Program-made: the position numbers and the translations under genes | The notes under the pieces: generated by a model | Seen by the model: the letters and a program-made list of their open reading frames with translations, nothing else | Database searches by the model: none | Told to the model about the DNA's origin: nothing | Shown here: piece by piece, positions 9,314-20,470 of the stretch | Numbering within the stretch: the stretch's first letter is position 1 | Layout of the letters: every line of letters starts with the position of its first letter | From: Paratrimastix pyriformis | Lineage: Eukaryota; Preaxostyla; Paratrimastigidae | DNA: 64,000 bases | Reading direction: 5' to 3' | Assembly (NCBI GenBank): GCA_027972325.1 | Contig: JAPMOS010000037.1 | Span: forward strand, 124,001 to 188,000

Positions 9314-12300
9314 TCAGGCGGTCCCGTTGGGCAGGACGACCCCCATGGCCCCGCAGATGGCCCGCATCCTGTCGACGATCTGCGGGAAGGTCGGCCGCTG
9401 GGCAGGGTTCTGCCCCGCCGGGAGATGGGGTGCCATGCGATGCGCGATGAGATGCCATGCGATGTGCGAGCGATGAGATGAGATGCCATGCGATGTGCGA
9501 GCGATGAGATGTCATGCGCGAGGTCATCATGCGGAGCCGCCCAGGTGGGCCCTGAGGGATGGATAGGAGGGGACGCAGACCTCGGCCCAGCACTGGCACA
9601 TGAGGGCGCGGAGGGCGGGCGGGGTGCCGGGCGGGATGGAGGGGCGCGCGCCCCGGTCAATGATGTCGAAGACCAGCCGCGGCGACCGGGAGGCCTCGTC
9701 CCCGTAGGGCACGTTCCCCGTCCAGCACTCGTTCAGCACAATCCCCCAGCTGTACACATCCGTCGCCTTGCGGGGAAGAGGGAGGAAGAAAAAGTCGGGC
9801 CACTGCGAGAATCGAACTCGCGACCTCTTGCACCCTAAGCAAGAATCATGCCCCTAGACCAAGTGGCCGAATCGATACCCGTAGAGCCCACCACCACCAC
9901 CACCACCACCACCATCACCACCACCCGGATGTGGACGCGCTCGCAGGCCGCCGATTCCCACTGGGCACCCATTGTTGAGGGCGGACCTTGGCGTTGATGT
10001 GGCGCACCGAGACGGGATCGTCGTCTCGGGGCCCGCGGACCGACGGGCGATGGTCCTCTAACCTGGGGCCCTCGGGGGTGGGCAGGGGCTGCGGGGGTAG
10101 TGGGGGCGGAGGGGGCGCCGTGGCTGGCGGCGGGCCCGGCCGCAGGGGCGGCGACACGGGCGCGGGCGCGGGGGGCGGAGGGGGCAAGGGAGCCCCCGAG
10201 GAGACGGCGAAGGGGGTCGGGGGCGAGGTGCCCGCCATGGCCGCGGGCGGGGGCAGCGAGGGGGGCGCCGAGCGGGGCAGCAGGGGCGGCTCGTCGAAGC
10301 GGAACTGCAGCTCGGGGCCCGCATCCTCAGGCGAGGGCGGCGAGGGCGGGGGCGGCTGCTTGTTCATCAGCTCCCGGATGAAGGGCGAGCTCCGGTACTG
10401 CTCCCGAAGCAGCTCTGCCCACAACAACAACACGAGAAGAAGAAGAAAATTAGGACGAGCTACGCAGGACTCGAACCTGCAGTCTCCTGATCCGTAGTCA
10501 GGTGCCTTATCCAATTTGGCCAGTAGCCCGTTATGGGAAAAATATAGGGGAAGCTGGAGACAGACCGGGTGCCATCCAGAGCTGCAGGTCGTCGCAACCC
10601 CAGCCACCGCGGGGAAGGGGGAAAAAAGGGTGCCGGAAGGGGTGAGCGGGTGCCGGAAGGGGTGAGCGGGTGCCGGAAGGGGTGAGCGGGTGCCGGAAGG
10701 GGGGGGGGGGGGGGGGGGGGGGGGGGGGCGACGGACGGGGTCCCGCGGATGGAGAGGGTCATCGAGGCCATGTCGGCCCGTGCCGGTCCCGCACCAGCGC
10801 CTCGCCAAAGTCTGCAGCCCTCAACCAACCCCCCGCGGACCAGTGAACTGACGGGAGGGCACGCGGGGGAGGACTGTGGCCGAGGCGGGGCAGAAAGAAC
10901 GGGGGGCTGGGGGGCGCGCGCGAACCGGCCACCTTGACGTGGAAGTCGGCGTTGATGAGCAGGTTCATCGACTTGAGATCTGCCGCCCCACACACAACCG
11001 CGGCACAGCAGCCAGCAGTCAGCAAGCATGGGCGAGGGCGAGGGCGAGGGCGAGGGCGAGGGCGAGGGCGAGGGCGAGGGCGAGGGCGAGGGCGAGGGCG
11101 AGGGCGAGGGCGAGGGCGAGGGCGAGGGCGAGGGCGAGGGCGAGGGCGAGGGCGAGGGCGAGGGGGATGAGGCGGCAGGCCACGCGGCGGGCACTCCCCT
11201 GGAGGGGCGGTGGGGGTGTAGCGGGCTGGGGATGCCGCGGGGGGCGGACCGCGGTGGATGACGGGCGGCTGGAGGAGGTGCAGGTGGCACATGCCCAGGG
11301 CCGCCTCGTAGGCCCAGCGGATGCGCACCTGGGGCGTCAGCAGCCGCTGGAAGGCCGGGTCCTCGCTGTGCAGGCACTCGAACAGGCTGTTGTACGCGCA
11401 GTACTCCGTCAGCAGGCACAGGGCTGCTCCAGCGGCCAGAGGACCCAAGATGAACAGGAGGCAGCGAGGACGGGGTGCGGGCGACGAGAGACCCACCCCA
11501 AGGCCATCGAGGCTGGGAGGGGGGGAAGGGGCGGAGGGGCGGACCGGGGCTGGTGCAGAGGCCGTAGAGGGCGAGGATGTTCTCGTGGCGGATGCGGGAG
11601 AGCACCTGGAACTCGCGGAGGCGCTCCTGCATGGTGTCGAACCGGCTCAGGGCGTGGCTTGGGTTGAGGGTGAAGAACCGCTTGACCGCCACCGGGATCC
11701 CGTGCCACATGGCTCGGAACACCTGGCCGGGGGAGAGGAGGACAGGAGGACGGTGAAAAACGAGCAGCGCGCGCAGACAGGCAGACAGGCAGACAGGCAG
11801 ACACCCCCACGGGCACACAGAACGGTGAGTGCAAGCAGCGTGTCTCGGTGCGAGTGACCCAAGCCGAGTGATCCTCCCGTGCCATCGGGGCCAGAGCAAG
11901 GCCAGGGAGGGGAAGGGGCAGGGCCAGGGAGGGGAAGGGGCAGGGCCAGGGAGGGGAAGGGGCAGGGCCAGGGAGGGGAAGGGGCAGGGCCAGGGAGGGG
12001 GGTGGGAAGGGGAGCCGAGACCTCGGCGGAGGCGCCGCGGCCGATGAGGAAGCCGAACTCGATCTCGTCGTACTGCACCCGCCACTGCTGCTCCAGCGCC
12101 TCCAGGGCCGTCGGGGGCGCCTCGGGAGGCGGGGCCGGGCTGCCCGCCCGGCGGGAGTGGCGGCTGCGGGCCGTGGCGGTGGCCGAGGAGGAGGCCCGGG
12201 GCCGGCCGGAGATCGGGGGCGGGGGCCCGCGGGGCCTGACCGCGTAGAAGATGAGCCCCGCGAAGCCGCACTCGAGCATGGCCGTCACGGAGAAGTTCAC

Positions 12301-13437
12301 CTGGCCAGGGTGGGGGTGTGGGTGTGGGTGTGGGAGTGGGGGGTGATGAGGGCATGGCCGGCGCGGAGAGGTTTGCCAGGCCGCCCAACCGGGAGCCACC
12401 GCCACCATCCGAGACCACCACCAAAGGGGAACGGGTCGGGACAGGGAGCGGCCCGCAGGAGCAGGGCGCACAGTCGGGCCACGGACCATCTCGAAGGTGG
12501 TCTGGGAGGGGACCATGGTCATGAAGAGCAGCACCCCCAGCCGGAGGGCGAAGAAGGCCACCACCAGCACAACCATGCCCCACCCCGGGCCCGACTGTGC
12601 GGCCGCCCGGGCCTGGCGGGCCTCCACCTCCGGGAAGAGGGTGCCCATCGACCCGGTGAGCGAGGCGGTCAGCATCTCGTTCGGGGGCACCGCCCCCGGG
12701 GAGGAGGCCGGGGTGATGTAGCTGGAGGTGGTGGTTGTGGTGGACGGGGAGTGGGTGCTCCGCAGCGAGATGAGCGGCTGCGGCACCAACAGCGCCAGCT
12801 GCTCCTCGGCCGAGGCGCACCGGACCCCGGGCTTGTGCCGCCGGATGGCCAGCATGAGCCCCCACAGCAGGTACGCGAGGCACACCACCAGGGCCAGCCC
12901 GATGTACATGTACCAAATCGAGTTGAACTCATGGCCCAGGGGGGTGTCGACAATGCACAAAAATACCAGGGGAGCAGCGGGAATGACCGCCAGCAGGAGG
13001 ACGAAAAAGTTCCGCAGGCGGCCAGTGCGGGGAGGAGTCCTTGATGCGAAGGGGCGTTCGATCACCCGGAACCACAAGATCACCACCAGAGCAACTTGGA
13101 AGATTTGCAGGATATAGTTGAGCAAGAACACAATCTCGGGAATGATCTCCTCGGAACGTGACACCACAAACATATCGAGGGCGGTCACGGTGACGCGTTG
13201 GAGAAGGAACAGCAACGTCAAAAGACAGAGAATCATCTCCATAAGAGAATAGCAGAGTTCTCGGCGAGCAATTTTGAAAAATGTCACCAAAAAGCCAGCG
13301 AATAACGAGATGAGATAAAGAGAATTGGCGAAGGCGAACAAAAAAACGAGGACATAGTCCGTGTCTGGGTGTGGGTCAATCTTCATTCTCTTCGAGAACG
13401 ACAGGGACAAGACTGTGTGGCTGAAAAGATCCACCAA
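9314..13437 (-). CDS. Seven-transmembrane protein fused to a TKL-type protein kinase
   Basis: The first exon (13437-12487) encodes six strongly hydrophobic segments, for example VLVFLFAFANSLYLISLFAG and MVVLVVAFFALRLGVLLFMT; a seventh (FSVTAMLECGFAGLIFYAV) lies in the next exon. A Ser/Arg/Pro linker leads to a complete kinase domain: glycine-loop region FGFLIGRGASAEV, VAVKRFF lysine, IRHENILALYGLC, LLTEYCAYNSLFECL, HRDLKSMNLLI assembled across an intron, DFG, LSIRGTPS plus microexon WMAP, DVYSWGIVLNE and NPAQRPTF, ending GVVLPNGTA with TGA at 9314. A long Pro-rich insert sits between LLREQYRSSPF and the DVYSWG exon. Between DFG and SMTLSIRG (about 10760-10800) the frames disagree by one base, perhaps an assembly error. 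Likely a membrane receptor kinase. Two tRNA genes lie in its introns. Confidence 0.85.
9418..9530. repeat. GATGAGATGCCATGCGATG-type intronic repeat
   Basis: Imperfect tandem copies of a unit containing GATGAGATGCCATGCGATG fill the last intron of the kinase gene, between the exon ending near 9587 and the terminal exon encoding NPAQRPTF. Confidence 0.7.
9797..9868 (-). tRNA. tRNA-Pro(AGG), nested in a kinase intron
   Basis: A 72-nt cloverleaf: acceptor GGCCACT pairing with AGTGGCC, anticodon stem CTTGC/GCAAG with loop TTAGGGT (anticodon AGG, reading CCU after A34-to-I), T arm GCGAG-TTCGATT-CTCGC, discriminator C, then a T5 run. It closely resembles eukaryotic tRNA-Pro(AGG). It lies in the intron between the kinase exons ending near 9987 and starting near 9766, on the same strand as the host gene. 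Confidence 0.93.
10456..10529 (-). tRNA. tRNA-Arg(ACG), nested in a kinase intron
   Basis: A 74-nt cloverleaf: acceptor GGGCTAC with GTAGCTC (one G-U pair), anticodon stem CCTGA/TCAGG, loop CTACGGA giving anticodon ACG, T arm CAGG-TTCGAGT-CCTG, discriminator G. A T4 run follows, and a TATATTTTT stretch lies about 20 bp upstream. It occupies the intron between the kinase microexon (10566-10581) and the exon starting near 10418, on the host strand. Confidence 0.93.
10566..10581 (-). other. 16-nt microexon of the kinase gene
   Basis: The 16 bases CTCTGGATGGCACCCG are preceded by CTGCAG and followed by GTCTGTC. Spliced between the exon ending R-G-T-P-S and the exon starting AGCTGCTTCGG they give R-G-T-P-S-L-W-M-A-P-E-L-L. 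This supplies the WxAPE activation-segment motif that every such kinase needs and that neither flanking exon encodes. Confidence 0.82.
10628..10728. repeat. 20-nt tandem repeat plus poly-G (poly-C in the RNA)
   Basis: Four copies of a GGTGAGCGGGTGCCGGAAGG unit followed by about 30 G, in the kinase intron before the microexon. The sense RNA is therefore C-rich immediately upstream of a very short exon. Confidence 0.85.
11034..11163. repeat. GAGGGC hexamer array in a kinase intron
   Basis: About 21 copies of GAGGGC (GCCCTC in the RNA) between the exons encoding HLHLLQPPVIHR and DLKSMNLL. A second array of the same hexamer lies in the EGF gene at 28682-28761. Confidence 0.92.
11893..12001. repeat. 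21-nt GGCCAGGGAGGGGAAGGGGCA tandem repeat
   Basis: Five near-perfect copies in the kinase intron between the glycine-loop exon and the VAVKRFF exon. Confidence 0.9.
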
Positions 13438-13536
13438 CGAAAAAACAGATTCCGAATGAGAAGGGTTGCTTCACGGGCGAGCCAGTAGAGCCCTTCAGCT
13501 CTGCCGACTGCCTCACAAAGTCAAACCTGAACCATC
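13438..13536. promoter_or_regulatory. Divergent promoter, receptor-like kinase / aminopeptidase P
   Basis: Only 99 bp separate the two start codons, the shortest clear head-to-head gap in the window. The flanking first exons are AT-richer than the rest of both genes. No certain core element is visible. Confidence 0.55.
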
Positions 13537-16416
13537 ATGACAACTCTCGCCCAGCTCCGCCAGTTGATGGCCCTGCAGAACTTGCAAGCATACATTGTAC
13601 CATCCTCTGATGAGCACTCCTCCGAGTACGTGGCGGAGGGTGACAAGAAACGCGAATTCCTGAGCGGCTTCCGTGGTTCAGCAGGAACGGCTCTCGTGAC
13701 GCAAACCAACGCGCTCATATACACTGATTCACGTTACTGGCTGCAAGCCGAAAAGGAGCTCGATAAGCGCAACTGGGAGTTGTGCCGCACTGGGAGTCCG
13801 ATCCATTTCTTGACGGATGTGAACGCCTTTTCCGCTTCGGGACGGATCGGACTGAATCCCAACCTTTTCTCCGTGGAATCTATCGATAGAATGATGGAAT
13901 CTTTGCCGAATGCCCGCCAACGCATTGTGGGCGTCGAAAACGATCTGATTGATCAGCTCTGGGCGACCCGACCCCGCTACCCGAATACTCCGCTCCTCGA
14001 CTTGGGCCTTGAATTTTCTGGTCTGATTTTGTGCCACACTCATTTGCGCCCATGAATCCGGACATTTCACACACCCCAGGCGTTTCATGTGCCGACAAGC
14101 TCGCTCGGGTCAGGGCGCAGCTGGCACGTCGCCACGGGGCGGGGGCGATGCTGTTCGTCTCGGCCCTGGACGAGGTCATGTGGGTGCTGAACATTCGCGG
14201 TGGCGATATTCCGTACAGCCCCCTTGCCCGGGCCCACCTGCTCATTGGCCCCACCAGCGCCCACCTGTTCACCGACAGGTCAGTCGGCATGCCCCTCCCG
14301 CCTCCAACCGTCTCCGAATACCTTCCTCTCCTGGTACGCGTTTCGCGGCATCCATTGCTGCTCCTAGCCCAGCCCCTGTCGCATTGCAAAGTCGGCTGGC
14401 CAGCGACAGCGTGCAGATCCACCCGTATGGCGAGGTGGCGGCGGCCCTGTCCCAGCTGTGTCAGGGCCAGCTGGTAGTGATCGACCCGTCCAGCTGCTCC
14501 TGGGCTTCTTGTTCCATCCTTTCCGGGGTCCGCATTTCCCGACAGGGCACGGCCAGCGCGCCGGCTCCCCCATTGCCTGCTGTGCTTTTGTCGTCTCATC
14601 TCGCCACTCTCGGGGCTCACCGCCCAGGTTGCCGCCGGGGTCCAGTCGGCGCCCTCGCCCATCGGCCCCATGAAGGCCGTCAAGAACGACGTCGAGATGG
14701 CCGGCATGAAGCGGGCCCATACCAGAGACAGCGTGGCCTTGGTCCGCTTCCTACACTGGCTCGACAATCAGGCGGCCGCCATGCACAGCCGGTCCGCGCC
14801 TCCCCGCCTTCTTGCCCTTTGGATCCTGCTGGATCCTTCCGAGTGGCGCTTGCACCTTTTTTGACATCGCCGCGTCTGTTTCTGCCCTCGGCGACACCCG
14901 AGCAGCACGGCGGCGCCCCCGCAGCTGCACGAGATGGACCTTTGCGAGCGCCTTGTGGCATTCCGGGCGCAGGGCCAGTACTGGCAGGGGGAAAGCTTCG
15001 CCCCGATCGTGGCTGCCGACGCCCACGGAGCCATCGTCCACTACGAGCCCCACCCGGCCACGGACACGATGCCCGCCGAGAACGGGCCCGTGGGCCCCGA
15101 ATCGATGGTCCTCATCGACACCGGCGGCCAGTACCTCGACGTCCGTCCTGCCCCACCCCCATACCCGGCCAAGGCACCACTGCAAAACGACCCCGCAACT
15201 CCGATGATGTGTTGCTCACAGTCCTCCGCCCGCTCCTCCCTGTCCCATCAACTCAACTCTCGCTCCCTCTCGGCCACAGGGGACCACGGACGTTACCCGG
15301 ACAGTACACATGGGCCAGCCGAGCGACCTGCAGCGGGAGGTTTTCACCCGGGTGCTGAAGGGCTTCCTGGCCATTCACAGCACCCCCTTCCCGCTGCGGG
15401 GATACGCGAGTGGCTCCATGTTCGACACCCTCGCCCGCCAGGCCCTCTGGCGGGTGGGCCTCGACTACGGCCATGGAACCGGTCCGTAGTCTGGGTGCCG
15501 AGGATTCTCCACGAGGGGCCATCGGTATCATAACCGCTGATCACTCGCCTTTGCCCGACTGGTTGGTCGCAGGCCACGGGGTGGGCCATTTCCTGGGCGT
15601 CCACGAGCACCCGCCTCGGATCAGCCCACGCCTCCAACCCGGGGACATGGTCCTCGAGCCCGGCATGGTGGTCACGGTCCGCCGCCGCCGCCGCCCACCA
15701 TGCCACCTCCGATGAACCGGGGGGGGGGGGGGGGGGCGGAGGGAGGAGGGGGAGAAGGAGGAGGGGAGGAGGAGGGGAGCAAGCGCCGAAACGATGGGGG
15801 GTTGCTCCGAACGGGTTGTTGCATCATCATGCGGTTGGGATGTGGGTGGCTCGCTCGGGCAGGTCGAGCCGGGCTGTTACCTGGAGGGGCGCTTCGGGGT
15901 GCGCATCGAGAACCTCGTCCGGGTGGACGCGGCCCCGGGGCCCCTCGCCCTGCTGGCCGAGTCCTCCGAGGGCTGCCGCTGGGCCCAGATGCTGCCCCTG
16001 ACCCTGGTCCCCATCCAGGTCCGCCTGCCTCTGCCCTTCGCACCTGCATGCCGGCATTCACCCGAATGCGGGGAGCTGGTGGTCCCACCTTCGCGCCACC
16101 CTGACCTCCCGGCCACCGTTGCGCAGCGGCGGATGATCAAGGTCGAGCTGCTCTCCGGCGAAGAGCGCGATTGGCTCAACGGCTACCATAGGGTCCGCTG
16201 CCCCGGTGCTGCCTGTGCAGCGTGGCTGCCTGTGCTGCGGCTGTTGTGCTGTGCTGTTGTGCTGTGCTTGGTGCTGCGTGCTGCTGCTCAGCCAGCCACT
16301 CGCTTCATCATCCACCCCTCCGCCCCTCTTGCTGGCAGGCCATTGCCGAGACGCTATGCCCCTTGCTGGAGCCGGCAGTGGCCGAGTGGCTGCGGAAGGA
16401 GACCGAGCCCCTGTAG
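13537..16416 (+). CDS. Xaa-Pro aminopeptidase (aminopeptidase P, M24B)
   Basis: Cytosolic metallopeptidase that removes an N-terminal residue preceding proline. Exon 1 (13537-14020) has the creatinase-like N-terminal signature: [45 protein letters not shown]. Later exons carry [18 protein letters not shown], the [20 protein letters not shown] helix, and the metal-site blocks [10 protein letters not shown]+[12 protein letters not shown] (two Asp), [14 protein letters not shown] (His), [13 protein letters not shown] (Glu) and RIENLV (Glu). The last exon gives [15 protein letters not shown] and ends KETEPL-TAG. About nine introns, most beginning GTCCGY (15141, 15482); the first is 59 nt (14021-14079). 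One intron has a G18 run (15719-15736) on the sense strand, unlike the C-runs of neighbouring genes. Confidence 0.94.
15719..15736. repeat. Poly-G tract in an aminopeptidase P intron
   Basis: About 18 consecutive G on the coding strand, followed by GGA-rich sequence. The other long homopolymers in introns here are C on the coding strand, so this one has the opposite orientation. Confidence 0.85.
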
Positions 16417-16838
16417 GCCCCCCTCCCTCGGGACGCGGCTGCTCCCCCATTTGGTGTGACCGCGACCCAATGTGCACAAGGGCGGATGAAGGGACATTGA
16501 AAACCTGCTGCGGGGTCCGGTCCGAGGCCGGCCGCAGGGGGGCGCTGTCTGCACGACCGGGAGACGCCGGCCGTACAACCCTACAGCAGCAAACCGTCAG
16601 CAAGAACCTCATGCGAGAAGGCTCATGGATGTTTGTCGTCGACCAACGGCTGAGAAGGAGCGAGCAGAATAAATCAACAAGGGGGAAGAGGGAAGGAGGG
16701 GAGTGGCTATTAACAAACAATACTGCATCGCAAGGAACGAGAAAGGAGCGGCTATTAACACATCAGCGGCTATGAGCACATATCGACGCATATCGCCAAC
16801 AGCGATGCGGCGGTGCCCGGGGGGGCGGGGCGAGGGCC

Positions 16839-18941
16839 TCACCAGGAGCAGCCGATGATGGGCGAGGGCGCCGAGTCCCAGCGGGCGGCGGGGCCGAAGC
16901 CGGGCGGGGTGGACAGGCACATTGTGGTGATGATGGCGGCCGCCTGGGGGTCGGCCGGGGCCCCGAAGACGGGCGACAGGCAGCCCTCGAAGGGCGAGCG
17001 GGCCGCCGCGGGCTGGGAGCCCAAGGGCGAGGTCGCGCTGGCCAGCGAGAGGCTGCTCGGGGCACGGCCCGAGAGCCCGAATGCCGCTGGCAGGGGGCTG
17101 CTGTTGCTGCTGCTGCTGCTGCCCTTGCCGCCCGCACCCGCGGTCCGCTTGGGGGTGGTGGCGAGGGGCGTTGCGAGGGGCGTTGCGAGGGGCGTTGCGA
17201 GGGGCGTTGCGAGGGGCGTTGCGAGGGGCGTTGCGAGGGGCGTTGCGAGGGGCGTTGCGAGGGGCGTTGCGGGGGGCGTTGCGGGGGCGGCGGCTGCCCG
17301 AGAGGAGGCCGAGGCCGGGGCAGATGAGGCGATCAGGGCCAGCTCGGCCGCAGCCGCACACTCGGCGTCCTCCTCATCATCGGCATCGGCATCGGCATCG
17401 GCATCGATATCATTGGCATCGGCATCGGCATCGGCATCGGCATCACCGAGGTCGGCGGAGGGGGGCGGCACCTCGGCCGGGGCGGGGCCTTCCTCGAGGG
17501 CGCCATCGCCCAGCGGCTGGGGGCACCCGTCCAGGCAGGGCGGCGCGCGGATGGTGAAGGGGCACGGCTCGACGTCCAGCAGGAGCGGCTCGCAGCACCC
17601 ACCGGCCCACTCATCGGCGCCGCTGCTGCCGCTGCTGGCCCACGGGCCCTGCTGGTGGAGGGTCGGGGCGAGCCCCTCGAGCGTCGCCGGCCCTGGGCGT
17701 CGTCATTGGTGGCAGCGGCGGCGGCGGCGGCGGCGATGATGGCGGCGAGGACCGCGATCTGGGCCGCCTCGGTGGGCTGCGGGGGCACGTGCTGGAAGCG
17801 GCATCGCTGCGGGGGTGCGAGGGGATGACAAAGGAAGGGAGGGCCGATCGGAATGAGGACGAGGCGGGCAGGTGGACAGCTGAGGACGGCAGAAGAGGGG
17901 GTCGGAAAGGACAGGACAGGACAGGGTGCCTGGGGAGCGGGGTGCCTGGGGAGAGCGGGGTGCCTGGGGATCGGGGGGGCAGGCAGGGGGCGGACCGTGC
18001 CGTAGTAGCACACCATGCCGGGGGAATGGAAGCTGTGGCAGGCGCGGGTCCGGTAGCAGGGGTGGCGGGGCCCCGTCGAGACGAGCTCGGCCTCGCCATG
18101 GGCGAACTCGCATTTCTGTCGAGTCGAAGAAGCCGTGGGGGGGCGAAGGCGAAGTCAACGGGGATGAGCGAGGGTGGGAACTTCCCAGCGACCGAAAAGA
18201 GGGAAAGGAGAGGGAAAGCGAGCGGGGGCGTGATGACAGGCGGGCAAGGGGCGTTGGCGCGGGGGGACAGACGTCGCCGTACTCGCAGTGGCCCAGCTCC
18301 ATGAAGTTGCGGCACAGCTCGGTCTTGTACAGGGTGCGCCGCTTGGGCTCGCCCTTGCCCCCCAGGGGCGAGGGGGCCATCGCCGCCGCCGCGGCAGCGG
18401 CAATCATCAGGGGCGAGGGCAGCATCACCGGCCCCGCGGCGGGGCTGCCACCGCAGCCGCAGCCGGCAGGGCGGCGCTGAGGCGGGGTGGAGGGGACGGG
18501 GGTGATCGGCCGACTGGCAGCAGACTTCACCGCGGCGACGGGAGACGATGGTGCGGATCGCGGTGGTGCTGCTCTGGCGGGAAGAAGAGGCCGACGATAA
18601 TCAGCGACAACAGCAATGCTGCTCGTGTTGTTGATGTTGTGGGAAGAAGTGTGAGGAGCTGCACCAGCAAACCGAGTGGACGCTCCGGAGGCCGGAGTCA
18701 TCCTCGTCATCAGCGGGGAGCGGGTGGGCGACACCATCATCATTGCTGGTGATTGTTGCTGCTGGCGGTAGATGGGCTGCTGCTGGACAACGATGGGTGT
18801 CATGGTGGTGCAAGCAGTGCCAGCAGCGCGTCTCTGCTGTTGGAGCGCCGCGAGGATGGTCGGTGCCTGCTGCTGGGGCTGCCGGCGCGCAGCGGCGGTG
18901 GCAGCGGCCGCGGCAAGGCTGTAGTTGTTGTGGCGAGGCAT
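16839..18941 (-). CDS. Tristetraprolin-like CCCH zinc-finger protein, copy A
   Basis: Probable mRNA-binding regulator of the TIS11/tristetraprolin group, which binds AU-rich 3' UTRs. Start at 18941 (MPRHNNYSLAAAA). A Gln/Ala/Pro-rich N-terminus leads to RRTLYKTELCRNFMELGHC and, after an intron (donor GTCTGT near 18272), KCEFAHGEAELVSTG, then ACHSFHSPGMVC and, after a second intron, RCRFQH. Finger 1 has C-x8-C-x5-C-x3-H; finger 2 has x9 in its first gap. Then come an Ala/Asp-rich stretch, a Leu-Ala-Thr-Pro repeat, and the C-terminus SPIIGCSW. About 17,640-17,700 copy A lacks 13 nt present in copy B, so the frame to the C-terminus is interrupted here, whereas the fingers are intact. Confidence 0.82.
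17160..17282 (-). repeat. Coding 12-nt repeat (LATP) in zinc-finger copy A
   Basis: About ten tandem copies of a GAGGGGCGTTGC unit encode Pro-Leu-Ala-Thr on the minus strand. Copy B (39321-39425) has one unit fewer, the usual sign of replication slippage after duplication. Confidence 0.88.
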
Positions 18942-19529
18942 GGCTGTTGTTGGTGGTGGTGCTCTGGCGATTGGGCTGTGTTGAACAGCACGAAAACCGC
19001 GGGAATGGACACCCGACGCATGACCTCGTCACGTCGGCAACAGTAACTCGATACGACGAGGTCGTCGCTAGAACCCCCGGGGCCATGCGCCGGCATTTTT
19101 CCCAGCGAGTCAGTCTCGTGTTAGTGTAAGGCTACTAAAGGGTTCCAGGAGAAAGAAATGATCACAAACGTTTTTGTAACCAATTCCCCACATCACTCCC
19201 GATTGGCAGAGCGGTTCAAAAGGCATCGCCCCACCGGTAAACCTCGGTCTCGTGGTTCTTAGTCGGTATGCCGCCACTCTCGGTCGCCCGAACGCAAGAA
19301 GGAAGAGAATGGATGGGAAACGACTGAAGACTCTTTGTGGCGGCTGTGGGTGGCAGCATTTGTCTCCCTACCTGTCAGTGAGACATTTTCCTGCCAAGCC
19401 GACACAAATGGCGTGATTTCGTGTTGCGGGAGCGGTCACCACTCCTTCTCCAGGACGGTTAATCAGTGCTGTACAAGAGAAGTATCACTGACGGTGCCAC
19501 ATCGGCCGCTGGTGGACATCTCGGGTTCT
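18942..19529. other. Intergenic region, EGF gene 3' end to zinc-finger copy A 5' end
   Basis: About 590 bp between two minus-strand genes. The part up to 19096 belongs to the inverted duplication and should hold the copy A promoter. The remainder is AT-richer and has no convincing ORF. A tRNA-like A-box stretch near 19205 lacks a matching B box and acceptor stem. Confidence 0.6.
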
Positions 19530-20432
19530 TCAGGGAGTTCGGATCGTTTGGAGGCGTTGTTTGTTTCGCGGAGACTGAATCCCCGCTCCAACGAGGTGGA
19601 CGGGCGAAGGGCTGATGGCGGCTGCTGCTGGGCCCGCTGGACTGGTCGCCCCCTGGGGCCGGGTAGCGCCGGGTGCGGTCGGAGAGGAGAAGGCAGGGGC
19701 CATGGAAGCCTGACGGGACACGGGGGTGACGTGCCGAACGGGAGGCGGGTTGGGGCTGGCCACCACGTCGCTCTCCTCCTCCTCCTCCCACTCCCACTCC
19801 TCGCCCGCCTCGAGCTCCTCCTCCTCCCTGAGGGCCCCCATGCCGGCCTCCTTGCGGTCCTGGTGGGCCAATAGGCGCCGCTCGTGGCGGCCATCCTCCG
19901 CCGAAGGGGACCCGCCCAGGCCCCCGATGGCTGGGCTGGGACTTTGAAGGGAAGGCGAGGCCAGCGACCGGCCGACCGGCCGACGGGGTGAGGCCGATGA
20001 TGCTGATGCTGGCGAGCGGAGGGGCGACCGCAGCACGCGGGCGGGCGAGTGGGGCGTGCCCACCGCAGAGTTGGGGTTGAGCTGACTGGAGGCAGCCGAA
20101 CCTCCCGAAGCAGCGGCGTGGGGCGGCGTGGGCTGGCGGTCCGAATCCGGGGAGGGGCCGGGGCTGGAGATCCGGAGCCCCGAGGGGCCCCGCACGGCCG
20201 CCGCGGGCGAAGACACGGCCCCGTCGCCCTTGAAGAGGCGCTGGGCAGGGCTGCACGGGGCTGCCGTATGGGTCGGCTGAGGGGCTTGCTTGGCTGCGGG
20301 GGGAATTTCGAGGGTGGTGTTGGCAGCGACAGCAGGCGACGAGAGCGAGGGGCCCGAGGCCGCTGCGGGGGCAGGAGGGGCTGGCGACTTGGCTCGCTGC
20401 TCATCGGCGATGGCGCCTCCTGAAGCGGTCCC

Positions 20433-20470
<38 letters not shown>

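Larger units (their letters stand above)
16640..19096 (-). repeat. Inverted duplication, left arm
   Basis: This 2.45-kb stretch, reverse-complemented, matches 37502-39965 over promoter, exons, introns and 3' UTR of a zinc-finger gene. Coding and intron stretches I compared are identical apart from small indels, while the 3' end diverges gradually. Similarity stops sharply just beyond the palindrome-flanked segment containing GACGAGGTCATGCG at the 5' side. Confidence 0.92.

Noticed and set aside
19195-19290. Possible tRNA gene (GGCAGAGCGGTTCAAAAGGC stretch)
   Set aside because: There is an A-box-like run, but no matching B box, no acceptor stem and no consistent anticodon arm on either strand.
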